NCBI GenBank assembly: GCA_014799525.1
Contig: JAAVHW010000021.1
Coordinates: 1 to 7,053, forward strand
Origin: Clostridiales bacterium
GTDB taxonomy: Bacteria; Bacillota; Clostridia; Christensenellales; CAG-917
Length of the DNA: 7,053 nucleotides
Reading direction: 5' to 3'
This document shows, in pieces, positions 1 to 5,518 of this stretch (positions are counted from its first letter, which is position 1; the number at the start of each line of letters is the position of its first letter). Both the position numbers and the translations under genes were made by a program. The notes below the pieces were generated by a model, which was given only the letters and a program-made list of their open reading frames with translations, was not told where the DNA came from and made no database searches.

Positions 1-881
1 TGATATATCATCCAATACCCATCAATCAATCCGTTCGCGTCATTGAGGGGAAGCCATACACACATGTTTTCAAGCTCTTCGGGGGCGCGGCGGGCGTTCT
101 TTTCCTGCGTTATGAGCTGAGGTACTCCGTAGCAGATAAAGGACGGCTCGTCCTCGTCGAAAAGCAAGCCGACAACATAGTAGCCGTCCTCGGCGTCAAC
201 GCGCACCCACTTTGAATTCGGAACGGACTCCGTGAGCAGCTTTTCCTCAGGATAGCATATAAACATCTCGTCTATCTGCGGCTTTACTGCATAATAGAAA
301 TTGTTGCCGTCATACTTTATCCAATCACCAAGCGGCTTTACGTCGCTCTTGGCGGATACGCCGACGTAGGGCTTTGATTTCTTGCCCTCGTTTGCCCTAT
401 CTAAATTCTGCGCTGCCGTATCAAAATTCTGTGTTTTGGTCTTGCACTTTTCTTCACACTCGCTATGCTTTTTAGCCTCATCGGATTTGACTTCGCCACT
501 CACATTGCAAGCCTCGCACGAATCCTCGGTTTTAACCTTTGAGGCAGAAGCCTTTTGCGTTTCGGCACGCACAAAATCATCTATCCGCTTGAGCATAAGA
601 CTCTTTGTACCCTTGCCGCCAAACATGGTGAGCGAGCTTGAACGCACTACACATCCTGTTTCATATTCTGCACTAAACGGCACTTCAACCTCACAATTTA
701 TATCATTAAGTGCTATTTGCGCAATATTATCGCCGACAAGATACAGCGTTGCAGACGTGGGACGGAAGTCCAGCGTGCAGCTCACCTTGGCTATATTGTC
801 CTTGCCTGTCACTCCCGATATTTTTACAACGCCCTTGTGTCCGCCGCCGCTCAAAACTATAATCTCTTTCCTTACAGACAT
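1..881 (-). CDS. Hypothetical protein, C-terminus beyond left edge
   Basis: Reading from the ATG at 881 leftwards gives 293 codons without a stop before the window ends, so the gene is 3'-partial. The start is supported by GAGGTG four bases upstream. The protein has no signal peptide or membrane segment and looks cytoplasmic. Three parts are visible. Residues 1-105 form a beta-rich domain, beginning MSVRKEIIVLSGGG and containing TLYLVGDN at about 46-53. Residues 106-172 are a charged, low-complexity linker with four cysteines (C122, C125, C142, C146). From about 183 a second domain is rich in Trp, Tyr and Asp, with YYVVGLLFDED at 234-244, YGVPQLI at 251-257, WLPLND at 276-281 and GYWMIY at 288-293. 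The second domain resembles, from memory, uncharacterised proteins common in Clostridia, but I cannot name a family or function. It diverges from the TSCPD gene across a 133-base gap. Confidence 0.82.
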   Translation of the reverse strand, partial: MSVRKEIIVLSGGGHKGVVKISGVTGKDNIAKVSCTLDFRPTSATLYLVGDNIAQIALNDINCEVEVPFSAEYETGCVVRSSSLTMFGGKGTKSLMLKRIDDFVRAETQKASASKVKTEDSCEACNVSGEVKSDEAKKHSECEEKCKTKTQNFDTAAQNLDRANEGKKSKPYVGVSAKSDVKPLGDWIKYDGNNFYYAVKPQIDEMFICYPEEKLLTESVPNSKWVRVDAEDGYYVVGLLFDEDEPSFICYGVPQLITQEKNARRAPEELENMCVWLPLNDANGLIDGYWMIY

Positions 882-899
882 GTTTCACCTCATACATAC

Positions 900-936
900 A
901 CCGCTTCACACAAGTCTATGCAAAGCGGTACGCTTT
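900..936 (-). promoter_or_regulatory. Two alternative hairpins in the leader of the 881 gene
   Basis: AAAGCG (922-927) and CGCTTT (931-936) form a perfect 6-bp inverted repeat around GTA. Separately, ACCGCTT (900-906) can pair with AAGCGGT (923-929) across 16 bases. Both use bases 923-927, so they cannot form together. They lie 18-55 bases upstream of the ATG at 881. They could be an operator or a switching leader structure. I found no convincing -35/-10 pair for the minus-strand gene, so whether this stretch is transcribed is uncertain. Confidence 0.35.
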
Positions 937-955
937 AATGCCACTTAGAAAATGC

Positions 956-984
956 TTGCTAATAAATTTGCAATTTGCTATCAT
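956..984 (+). promoter_or_regulatory. Predicted sigma-A promoter of the TSCPD gene
   Basis: TTGCTA (956-961) and TATCAT (979-984) are separated by 17 bases and match the -35 and -10 consensus at 4 and 5 of 6 positions. Transcription would start near 991, giving a leader of about 24 bases that contains the GAGGTG ribosome binding site (1005-1010). TTTGCAA (967-973) sits in the spacer, ending 5 bases before the -10. Confidence 0.5.
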
Positions 985-1014
985 AATATAAATAAGACAA
1001 ATTCGAGGTGGACA

Positions 1015-1275
1015 ATGGAGTACACATACAAAACGAGAGGCACTTGCGCAGTGCAGATTAAATTTGATTTGGACGGAGATATTATCTCAAACGTAAAGTT
1101 TTTGGGCGGCTGCAACGGCAACCTGCAAGGGATATCAAGACTTGTTGAGGGCATGAACGTAAACGATGTAGCCGCAAAGCTCAAAGGCATCACCTGCGGC
1201 TATAAATCAACGTCCTGTCCCGACCAGCTTGCCATTGCAATCGCAAATGCAGTTGCCGAGCGCAAACAGGCATAA
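1015..1275 (+). CDS. Stand-alone 4-Cys TSCPD domain protein (TIGR03905-like)
   Basis: This 86-residue soluble protein begins at ATG 1015, preceded by GAGGTG with a four-base gap. An in-frame ATG at 952 would add 21 residues but has no ribosome binding site and would lie upstream of the predicted promoter. The family signature is clear: GTCA with C11, GGCNGNL with C33, GITCG with C61 and TSCPDQLA with C68. This matches, from recall, the family of short proteins with four invariant cysteines related to the TSCPD domain found at the C-terminus of some ribonucleotide reductases. Four spaced cysteines suggest metal or iron-sulfur binding, which is inference. The family has no established function that I know of. 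It appears monocistronic and ends at the hairpin terminator at 1378. Confidence 0.92.
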   Translation: MEYTYKTRGTCAVQIKFDLDGDIISNVKFLGGCNGNLQGISRLVEGMNVNDVAAKLKGITCGYKSTSCPDQLAIAIANAVAERKQA

Positions 1276-1325
1276 CCTAATATACCCGATTTCATCTTAA
1301 AAGGCTATAATCAATATTGACGTGC

Positions 1326-1357
1326 GATTTATCCAAATTGATATAAGATTTATCCAA
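1326..1357 (+). repeat. Direct repeat GATTTATCCAA, 21-base period
   Basis: GATTTATCCAA occurs at 1326-1336 and again at 1347-1357, exactly 21 bases (two helical turns) apart. It lies in the AT-rich gap between the TSCPD gene and the convergent terminator. No function can be assigned. The spacing would suit a protein binding one face of the DNA, or it may be chance in AT-rich sequence. Confidence 0.4.
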
Positions 1358-1377
1358 TTCAAACAATTTAAAAAGTC

Positions 1378-1404
1378 AAGGGCATTGCAAATTGCAATGC
1401 CCTT
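1378..1404. terminator. Bidirectional intrinsic terminator between convergent genes
   Basis: AAGGGCATTGCAA (1378-1390) is followed, after one base, by its exact complement (1392-1404), giving a very stable hairpin. On the minus strand the stem is followed within three bases by TTTTT, so it is a good terminator for the PII-like operon ending at 1488. On the plus strand the T-run (1414-1421) begins nine bases past the stem, so termination of the TSCPD transcript is plausible but weaker. Confidence 0.82.
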
Positions 1405-1487
1405 AAATATTTCGTTTTTTTATATGCTTGTTGAATATATCGATTGCTCTAAATCTTCAAAAGCAAAGTGGTATAAATATCTTTCGA

Positions 1488-1838
1488 TTATTTGTCCGAC
1501 GAACCCTCGCCCTCGCTCTTATTGTTGCCTGCAATGCCGATAACATTGTCGACTGGCATAGCGAACGCGATTCCCTGTCCAGGGGTGTTCAAGCCGACCT
1601 CTTTGTAAAGTGCATGCAAGATATCGTCTCTGAGCTCCGTGGGAACGACAATCATAACCATTTCCTTTTGAGGGTCAACGGTTATGTCAAACAGCTTTTG
1701 CGCCTCTTGATTTGCCGTACCTCTTGCGGAGATGACCGTACCGCCTCTTGCGCCGACCTCTCTTGCCGCATCCATAACTGCATCGGCAAAGCCTTCATTT
1801 ACAATACACACAACAAGTTGATGTTCAAAATTAGCCAT
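1488..1838 (-). CDS. PII-like signalling protein, third gene of DUF1538 operon
   Basis: A 116-residue cytoplasmic protein with the fold signature of the PII (GlnB) family: an N-terminal beta strand (HQLVVCIV, 6-13), a helix, GGTVISARGTA (32-42), a strand MVMIVVP (60-66), a helix, then GQGIAFAMPVDNVIGI (87-102) in place of the usual GDGKIF-type loop. PII proteins are trimers that bind ATP/ADP and 2-oxoglutarate or other ligands and dock onto enzymes or transporters. Here the T-loop between ARGTA and MVMIVV is only about 17 residues and has no tyrosine, so classical uridylylation is not expected. The tail (104-116) is Gly/Ser/Glu-rich. The start at 1838 has a strong AGGAGG (1845-1850) and overlaps the end of the preceding gene by 8 bases, indicating translational coupling. 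Its ligand is unknown. It is the last gene before the terminator at 1378-1404. Confidence 0.87.
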   Translation of the reverse strand: MANFEHQLVVCIVNEGFADAVMDAAREVGARGGTVISARGTANQEAQKLFDITVDPQKEMVMIVVPTELRDDILHALYKEVGLNTPGQGIAFAMPVDNVIGIAGNNKSEGEGSSDK

Positions 1839-2301
1839 TTTTACCCTCCTTGACCGTCCTTACGTTGTTGCTCAAAAAGCCGAAAGCGGTCACGCCTATT
1901 ACGCTTGTGAGCGGCACGGTGTATGCAATACCTCTGCCGTCCTTGATTGTTTGAAATTTGTTTTCGAGAGTTGCAAGCGCGTCCTGCAGCTTATCCTCGC
2001 GTATGAAACTGAATATAACCGTCTTTGGCGTTTCCTCAATACCGAGCAGGCTGAGCATCTGCGTTGAAGCGGTGCCGCGAGCGTGTACTGCCGTCTGCAT
2101 ATTGACCTCAAAGGACAACAGCAAATCTTGATAGAACTCCGCCTTCTTTCTGTTTACGACGGTGATGAGCAGCTCAAGCTTGTTTGTGCTCATCTTGGTG
2201 TTGCCACTCTTCGCATTCTGATTCCTTACGGGGAGTCGGCTTGTAACAGCATTGTGCACATCCGCTCTTATATTTGAAACGTGTTTCAATTTCTTAGCCA
2301 T
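1831..2301 (-). CDS. Second PII-like protein, N-terminally extended
   Basis: With the ATG at 2301 this is a 156-residue protein. The PII-like core starts near residue 41 (LELLITVV) and continues through HARGTAST, the strand TVIFSF, a helix, DGRGIAYTVP and TSVIGVTAFG. It shares the motifs ARGTA, DG-x-GIA or QG-x-GIA, and P-x-x-x-VIG with the downstream gene, so the two are paralogues, although overall identity looks low. The T-loop is shortened and lacks a tyrosine. The first 36 residues are basic (many Lys/Arg) and have no counterpart in usual PII proteins. I chose ATG 2301 because GAGG lies five bases upstream, overlapping the DUF1538 stop. A GTG at 2307 or an internal ATG at 2193 (120 residues, closer to normal PII length) are alternatives, the latter with a weak binding site. 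The family role is regulating a partner by direct contact; the obvious candidate is the adjacent DUF1538 protein. Confidence 0.85.
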   Translation of the reverse strand: MAKKLKHVSNIRADVHNAVTSRLPVRNQNAKSGNTKMSTNKLELLITVVNRKKAEFYQDLLLSFEVNMQTAVHARGTASTQMLSLLGIEETPKTVIFSFIREDKLQDALATLENKFQTIKDGRGIAYTVPLTSVIGVTAFGFLSNNVRTVKEGKNG

Positions 2302-2304
2302 ATG

Positions 2305-2310
2305 CACCTC
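2305..2310 (-). promoter_or_regulatory. Ribosome binding site deciding the 2301 start
   Basis: Read on the minus strand, GAGGTG at 2310-2305 overlaps the TGA stop of the DUF1538 gene (2311-2309) and places GAGG five bases before ATG 2301. The GTG inside it (2307) could itself be read as a start, but it would then lack a binding site of its own. The overlap suggests the PII-like gene is translated by ribosomes finishing the DUF1538 message. Confidence 0.6.
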
Positions 2311-4054
2311 ACATAAACTCGATTATCTGCTCGTCATGAGCGTCAACGATACGTCTGATGTTACGTCTTGCCTTGACCTTAGCGGACGTGATTGCCGTAA
2401 AGCCGAGAAGCTGTATTGCGATAAGCGGAGTCATTGCAACCATAGCCACAACGCCGAACGCAAGCTCCAGCGCCTTGCCCGCGTTTAGTACGCTACACGC
2501 GCCCAAAACCATGGGGAGAATGAAGCTCGCCGTAAGAGGTCCACTCGCAACGCCACCTGAGTCGAATGCGATTGCCGTGTACAGCTTCGGGACGAACAGT
2601 GAAAGTCCGAGCGAGAGTATGTAGCCTGGAATGATGAAGTACAGCAGCGAGAAGTCAAGCACCACTCTGAGTACGGAAAGTCCGATTGAGATGCCCACGC
2701 CGATTGCGAGTGCAATGAGCATTGAACGCTTTTTGACTGCGCCGTTTGTAATCTGCTCGACCTGCTTGTTCAAAACGTGTACTGCAGGCTCTGCAAGAAC
2801 GACGACGAAGCCAATAACGAAGCTGACCACAATGAGCAACGGCTTGTTGAATGCGGCGAGCGCCTGTCCGAGCTTGAAGCCTATCGTCATGAATCCCATC
2901 TCCACCGACGTGAAGAAGATAAGCAAACCGACGAACGTGTATATAATGCCGATACCAATTTGAACAAGACGTCTTTTTTGAAGCTTGAGGACGGTAATCT
3001 GAAGCACTATAAAGAAGCCGACAATCAGTGCAAGCGCAATTGCGACGTTCTGTGCCGACGAGCCGAGCGTATGAGCAAGCTCCTCGCCGATATTCTCCGC
3101 AAACGGATACGTCGGGATTTCATACGTCAAATCTCCTTTCATAAACAAGGAGAGGATAAACACCGCGAGCATAGGTCCTACTGAGCAAAGCGCGATAAGA
3201 CCGAAGCTGTTTTCCTGCGACCTGCGACCGCCAACCGTTGAAGCGACACCAACGCCGAGCGCCATGATAAACGGAACGGTGATAGGTCCTGTCGTAACGC
3301 CGCCCGAGTCGAATGCAAGCGGGAAGAGTTTGCCCTGTCCGTTTTCTATCATGATAGCGGCAAACGCAAACAGCACCATATAGAAAAACATGAGCAGCAT
3401 TGTCAAGTTCTTTTTGAAAACCACCTTGAATATGGCGAACACCAAGAACATACCAACGCCGATACCAACGGCAATGACAAGTATCATCTTGTTGGGAAGA
3501 AGCGCGCTGACCTGCTCTGCAAGCACTGACAGGTCAGGCTCCGCAACAGTGATAAGCACGCCCATAACAAAGCATACGAACAGCAATAGCGACAGCTTGC
3601 GCGACTTTGTAAGACCAGAGCCGATATGCTCACCCATAGGAGTCATAGCGAGGTCCGCGCCAAGGTTGAACAGGCTTATGCCCAAGATGAGGAAGATTGC
3701 CGAAACGACGAACGTCCAAATCTCGCGAGCGGAGATGTCAACAATCGGAGTCAAACAGAGTATGAGAATTATCACGGCAATCGGAACGACGGATACCGCC
3801 GATTCCTTGAGCTTTTCAAGCAAGCCCTTTCCAAGCACCTTTGCGCCAATCATAGCCTGCGCCTTTCTCAACGCCTTTTTCTTTTCCTCTTCGCTCTGCT
3901 TGTCCGCTTGCTCTACCGACTGAACGCTATCCTGCAAGCCGCCCGCCTGACTGGATTTCTCCACGTCAAAATCAGCCGTAGCTACCTCGGGCTGCAGATT
4001 GCTTTCAATATTTGAGTCCTGCGACTGTATTATTTCGTTATCCTTGTTTTCCAT
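2309..4054 (-). CDS. DUF1538 integral membrane protein, duplicated domain
   Basis: A 581-residue polytopic membrane protein. Residues 1-60 are acidic and look disordered; KKKALRK (58-64) and a short amphipathic stretch precede about 12-14 hydrophobic segments between 87 and 555; the C-terminus is basic then acidic (KARRNIRR at 561-568). The body is an internal duplication of the DUF1538 domain. TVAEPDLSVLAEQV (169-182) matches VLAEPAVHVLNKQV (419-432), and AFDSGGVTTGP (247-257) matches AFDSGGVASGP (496-506), both offset by 249-250 residues. Acidic residues and Gly-Pro motifs repeated inside membrane segments are typical of secondary transporters or channels, but the family has no substrate that I know of. 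It is the first gene of an operon with two PII-like genes, which argues for a regulated transporter. The start at 4054 has only a weak binding site (AGG eleven bases upstream), yet no better start exists before the first membrane segment. Confidence 0.9.
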   Translation of the reverse strand: MENKDNEIIQSQDSNIESNLQPEVATADFDVEKSSQAGGLQDSVQSVEQADKQSEEEKKKALRKAQAMIGAKVLGKGLLEKLKESAVSVVPIAVIILILCLTPIVDISAREIWTFVVSAIFLILGISLFNLGADLAMTPMGEHIGSGLTKSRKLSLLLFVCFVMGVLITVAEPDLSVLAEQVSALLPNKMILVIAVGIGVGMFLVFAIFKVVFKKNLTMLLMFFYMVLFAFAAIMIENGQGKLFPLAFDSGGVTTGPITVPFIMALGVGVASTVGGRRSQENSFGLIALCSVGPMLAVFILSLFMKGDLTYEIPTYPFAENIGEELAHTLGSSAQNVAIALALIVGFFIVLQITVLKLQKRRLVQIGIGIIYTFVGLLIFFTSVEMGFMTIGFKLGQALAAFNKPLLIVVSFVIGFVVVLAEPAVHVLNKQVEQITNGAVKKRSMLIALAIGVGISIGLSVLRVVLDFSLLYFIIPGYILSLGLSLFVPKLYTAIAFDSGGVASGPLTASFILPMVLGACSVLNAGKALELAFGVVAMVAMTPLIAIQLLGFTAITSAKVKARRNIRRIVDAHDEQIIEFM

Positions 4055-4096
4055 AAAAAAAGATACCTACGGAATATATAGCTTTATAATATATAA

Positions 4097-4125
4097 AGTA
4101 TGACATAAATCTACAATAATGTCAA
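4097..4125 (-). promoter_or_regulatory. Predicted promoter of the DUF1538/PII-like operon
   Basis: On the minus strand a perfect -35, TTGACA (4125-4120), is followed after 17 bases by CATACT (4102-4097), matching 4 of 6 of the -10 consensus. Transcription would start near 4090, giving a leader of about 36 bases that ends in a run of seven T before ATG 4054. Confidence 0.55.
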
Positions 4126-4145
4126 TAATGGTACATTTCCAAATA

Positions 4146-4160
4146 CAAGAAAATTTCTTG
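4146..4160. promoter_or_regulatory. Perfect palindrome, candidate operator between divergent genes
   Basis: CAAGAAAATTTCTTG is a perfect 7-bp inverted repeat around one central base. It lies about 20 bases upstream of the -35 of the DUF1538 promoter and about 70 upstream of the yitT -35. There is no T-run and it is outside both predicted transcripts, so a protein-binding site is more likely than a terminator. A second, smaller palindrome, ACAATTGT, lies at 4179-4186. Confidence 0.4.
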
Positions 4161-4216
4161 ACATACGGCAGATAATTGACAATTGTATATTTTACATATT
4201 TTACAAGGCAAAAACC

Positions 4217-4248
4217 TTTGCAAATCGCTTGCTTTTTCTTTTGCAAAT
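4217..4248 (+). repeat. TTTGCAAAT direct repeat flanking the yitT -35
   Basis: TTTGCAAAT occurs at 4217-4225 and 4240-4248, 23 bases apart; its first eight bases are themselves palindromic. One copy lies just upstream of the predicted yitT -35 (4229-4234) and the other in the -35/-10 spacer. This placement suits a repressor or activator site, which is inference. Confidence 0.4.
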
Positions 4249-4257
4249 TCATATGAT
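4229..4257 (+). promoter_or_regulatory. Predicted promoter of yitT
   Basis: TTGCTT (4229-4234) and TATGAT (4252-4257) are 17 bases apart, matching 3 and 5 of 6 consensus positions. Transcription would begin near 4263, almost exactly at the first base of the hairpin at 4262-4283, so the leader would be only about 30 bases. Confidence 0.45.
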
Positions 4258-4261
4258 TATG

Positions 4262-4283
4262 GTGCGCGTCAAAATTGGCGCAC
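4262..4283 (+). promoter_or_regulatory. Hairpin at the 5' end of the yitT message
   Basis: GTGCGC (4262-4267) and GCGCAC (4278-4283) form a 6-bp GC-rich stem with a 10-base loop. The stem ends directly against the ribosome binding site GAGG (4284-4287), which itself stays unpaired. It could stabilise the message at its 5' end or modulate ribosome access. No known riboswitch fold is recognisable. Confidence 0.4.
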
Positions 4284-4293
4284 GAGGTAAGCT

Positions 4294-5427
4294 ATGGGAG
4301 AAAATTTCGAAAACACAAACATTCAAGGCGAGGAACAGCTCGCCGAAGAAACGCAATCCGCTTTTGACAGCGCTGCGAACACCGACGCTCAAGAAGAAGT
4401 TGCCGCAGATACTATCACGGCAGGCACTTTGAGTGCGACAAGCGACACTAAGGACAAGAAGATTAAGCTCACCAAGGACGAAACCAAGGCTCTTGCAAAG
4501 CACATTCTTATCTTGATTGCTCTTGCCTGCTTCCGCTCGATAACGACGTATATGTTCACAATTCCGAACGGATTTGCACCTGGCGGCTTGGGCGGTATTT
4601 CCTCAATCATATACAACGCGGTTGTACTTATAGCACCGGACAATCAAGTCCTGCTCACCATATTTGACCCAGGTCTTACGATGTTTATAATGAATATCCC
4701 GTTCATTATTGCGGCGGCTGTAGTGCTCAACAAAAAGTTTGCAATAAGCACGTTCTGCATCGTATCCATATACTCCGCGCTTATGTTCTTGCTGCGCGTG
4801 GTAAACTTCCCTCAATTTGACGTTTCGGCTCAGCCAGGGTATAAAATCCTCGCGGCACTTGCAGGCGGCGCAACGGCAGGCTTCGGACTTGGCATAATGC
4901 TTCGTCACAACATGAGTATGGGCGGCACGGATATCGTCGGCAAAATTCTCCACAAGAAAAATCCCGACACGAGCGCACAGCGTTGGATACTGCTTTGCGA
5001 CTGCATCGTTGCAAGCTTGTCAGGTATCCTCGGTATCATAATGCTCGACCTCGACACCATGACGGCAAGCGAAGCTATTGTCACCGTGCTTGCTCCGATA
5101 TTCTTCTCATTCGTATCGCTCGTCTTTGGCTCTATCACAACGGATATCGTGCAAGCGGGCTTCCTGTCATCTGCGGTCATCAACGTCATCACCGACAAGC
5201 CCGACGAGATTTCAAACGCTATCAGCGAAAAATTGCACCGCGGCGTAACGATGTCTACAGCAGTCGGCTGCTACACCAAGGTTGAGCACAAGGTTCTCAC
5301 CTGCGTAGTCAGCAAACGTCAGATTAGCGCCGCTAAGAAGATTATCGAGGAGGTTGACCCGCTCGCCTTTACGTACATAGTCAAAGCGCACGAGGTTGCA
5401 GGTAAGGGCTTCCACTCCGCAGGCTAA
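4294..5427 (+). CDS. YitT family membrane protein (YitT core plus DUF2179)
   Basis: A 377-residue membrane protein. Residues 1-70 are an acidic, Ala/Thr-rich tail that is not part of the usual YitT protein of about 280-290 residues. Five or six hydrophobic segments follow between 71 and 295, with the family motifs PGGLGGIS (96-103), FDPGLTMFIMNIP (124-136) and SMGGTDIVGKIL (208-219). The last 80 residues, from about 295, form a soluble alpha/beta DUF2179 domain (SEKLHRGVT at 311-319, VLTCVVSKRQ at 334-343), expected in the cytoplasm. YitT proteins are widespread and often multi-copy in Bacillota; a transport role is suspected but unproven, so yitT is used only as a family label. The start at 4294 has GAGG with a six-base gap. 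The gene diverges from the DUF1538 operon and ends at the terminator at 5474. Confidence 0.93.
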   Translation: MGENFENTNIQGEEQLAEETQSAFDSAANTDAQEEVAADTITAGTLSATSDTKDKKIKLTKDETKALAKHILILIALACFRSITTYMFTIPNGFAPGGLGGISSIIYNAVVLIAPDNQVLLTIFDPGLTMFIMNIPFIIAAAVVLNKKFAISTFCIVSIYSALMFLLRVVNFPQFDVSAQPGYKILAALAGGATAGFGLGIMLRHNMSMGGTDIVGKILHKKNPDTSAQRWILLCDCIVASLSGILGIIMLDLDTMTASEAIVTVLAPIFFSFVSLVFGSITTDIVQAGFLSSAVINVITDKPDEISNAISEKLHRGVTMSTAVGCYTKVEHKVLTCVVSKRQISAAKKIIEEVDPLAFTYIVKAHEVAGKGFHSAG

Positions 5428-5473
5428 GCTACGTCAAAACAAAAGCACAACTCGGTACATTTAATCGAAATAC

Positions 5474-5510
5474 AGGGCAAGGAAAAATCCTTGCTCTTTA
5501 TTTTAATTTT
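5474..5510 (+). terminator. Intrinsic terminator after yitT
   Basis: AGGGCAAGGA (5474-5483) pairs with TCCTTGCTCT (5488-5497), with one G-U pair and an AAAA loop, and is followed by TTATTTTAATTTT. It begins 46 bases after the yitT stop and points on the plus strand. Confidence 0.82.
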
Positions 5511-5518
5511 GATATAAT
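5491..5518 (+). promoter_or_regulatory. Predicted extended -10 promoter of the 5682 gene
   Basis: A consensus TATAAT (5513-5518) is preceded by TG one base away (TGA-TATAAT), the extended -10 form. TTGCTC (5491-5496), 16 bases upstream, is a weak -35 that overlaps the right arm of the yitT terminator. Transcription starting near 5525 would give a leader of about 155 bases. Confidence 0.5.

Noticed and set aside
382..948. 188-codon plus-strand open frame
   Set aside because: It lies antisense to the gene starting at 881, has no ribosome binding site, and encodes a Ser/Leu/Cys-rich low-complexity product. The minus-strand frame has coherent domain composition and a good binding site.
952..1014. 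Upstream ATG extending the TSCPD protein by 21 residues
   Set aside because: It has no ribosome binding site, the predicted promoter lies within it, and the family is normally about 85 residues, matching the ATG at 1015.
1428..1853. 141-codon plus-strand open frame
   Set aside because: It is antisense to the PII-like gene at 1488-1838, whose product has clear family motifs; this is its shadow.
2631..3923. Several plus-strand open frames of 110-177 codons
   Set aside because: They are antisense to the DUF1538 gene, which has full-length membrane topology and internal duplication. These frames encode low-complexity Ser/Thr/Ile or charged products.
4067..4252. 61-codon minus-strand open frame in the divergent region
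   Set aside because: It overlaps both predicted promoter regions, is extremely AT-rich and has no family resemblance. The DUF1538 promoter would lie inside it.
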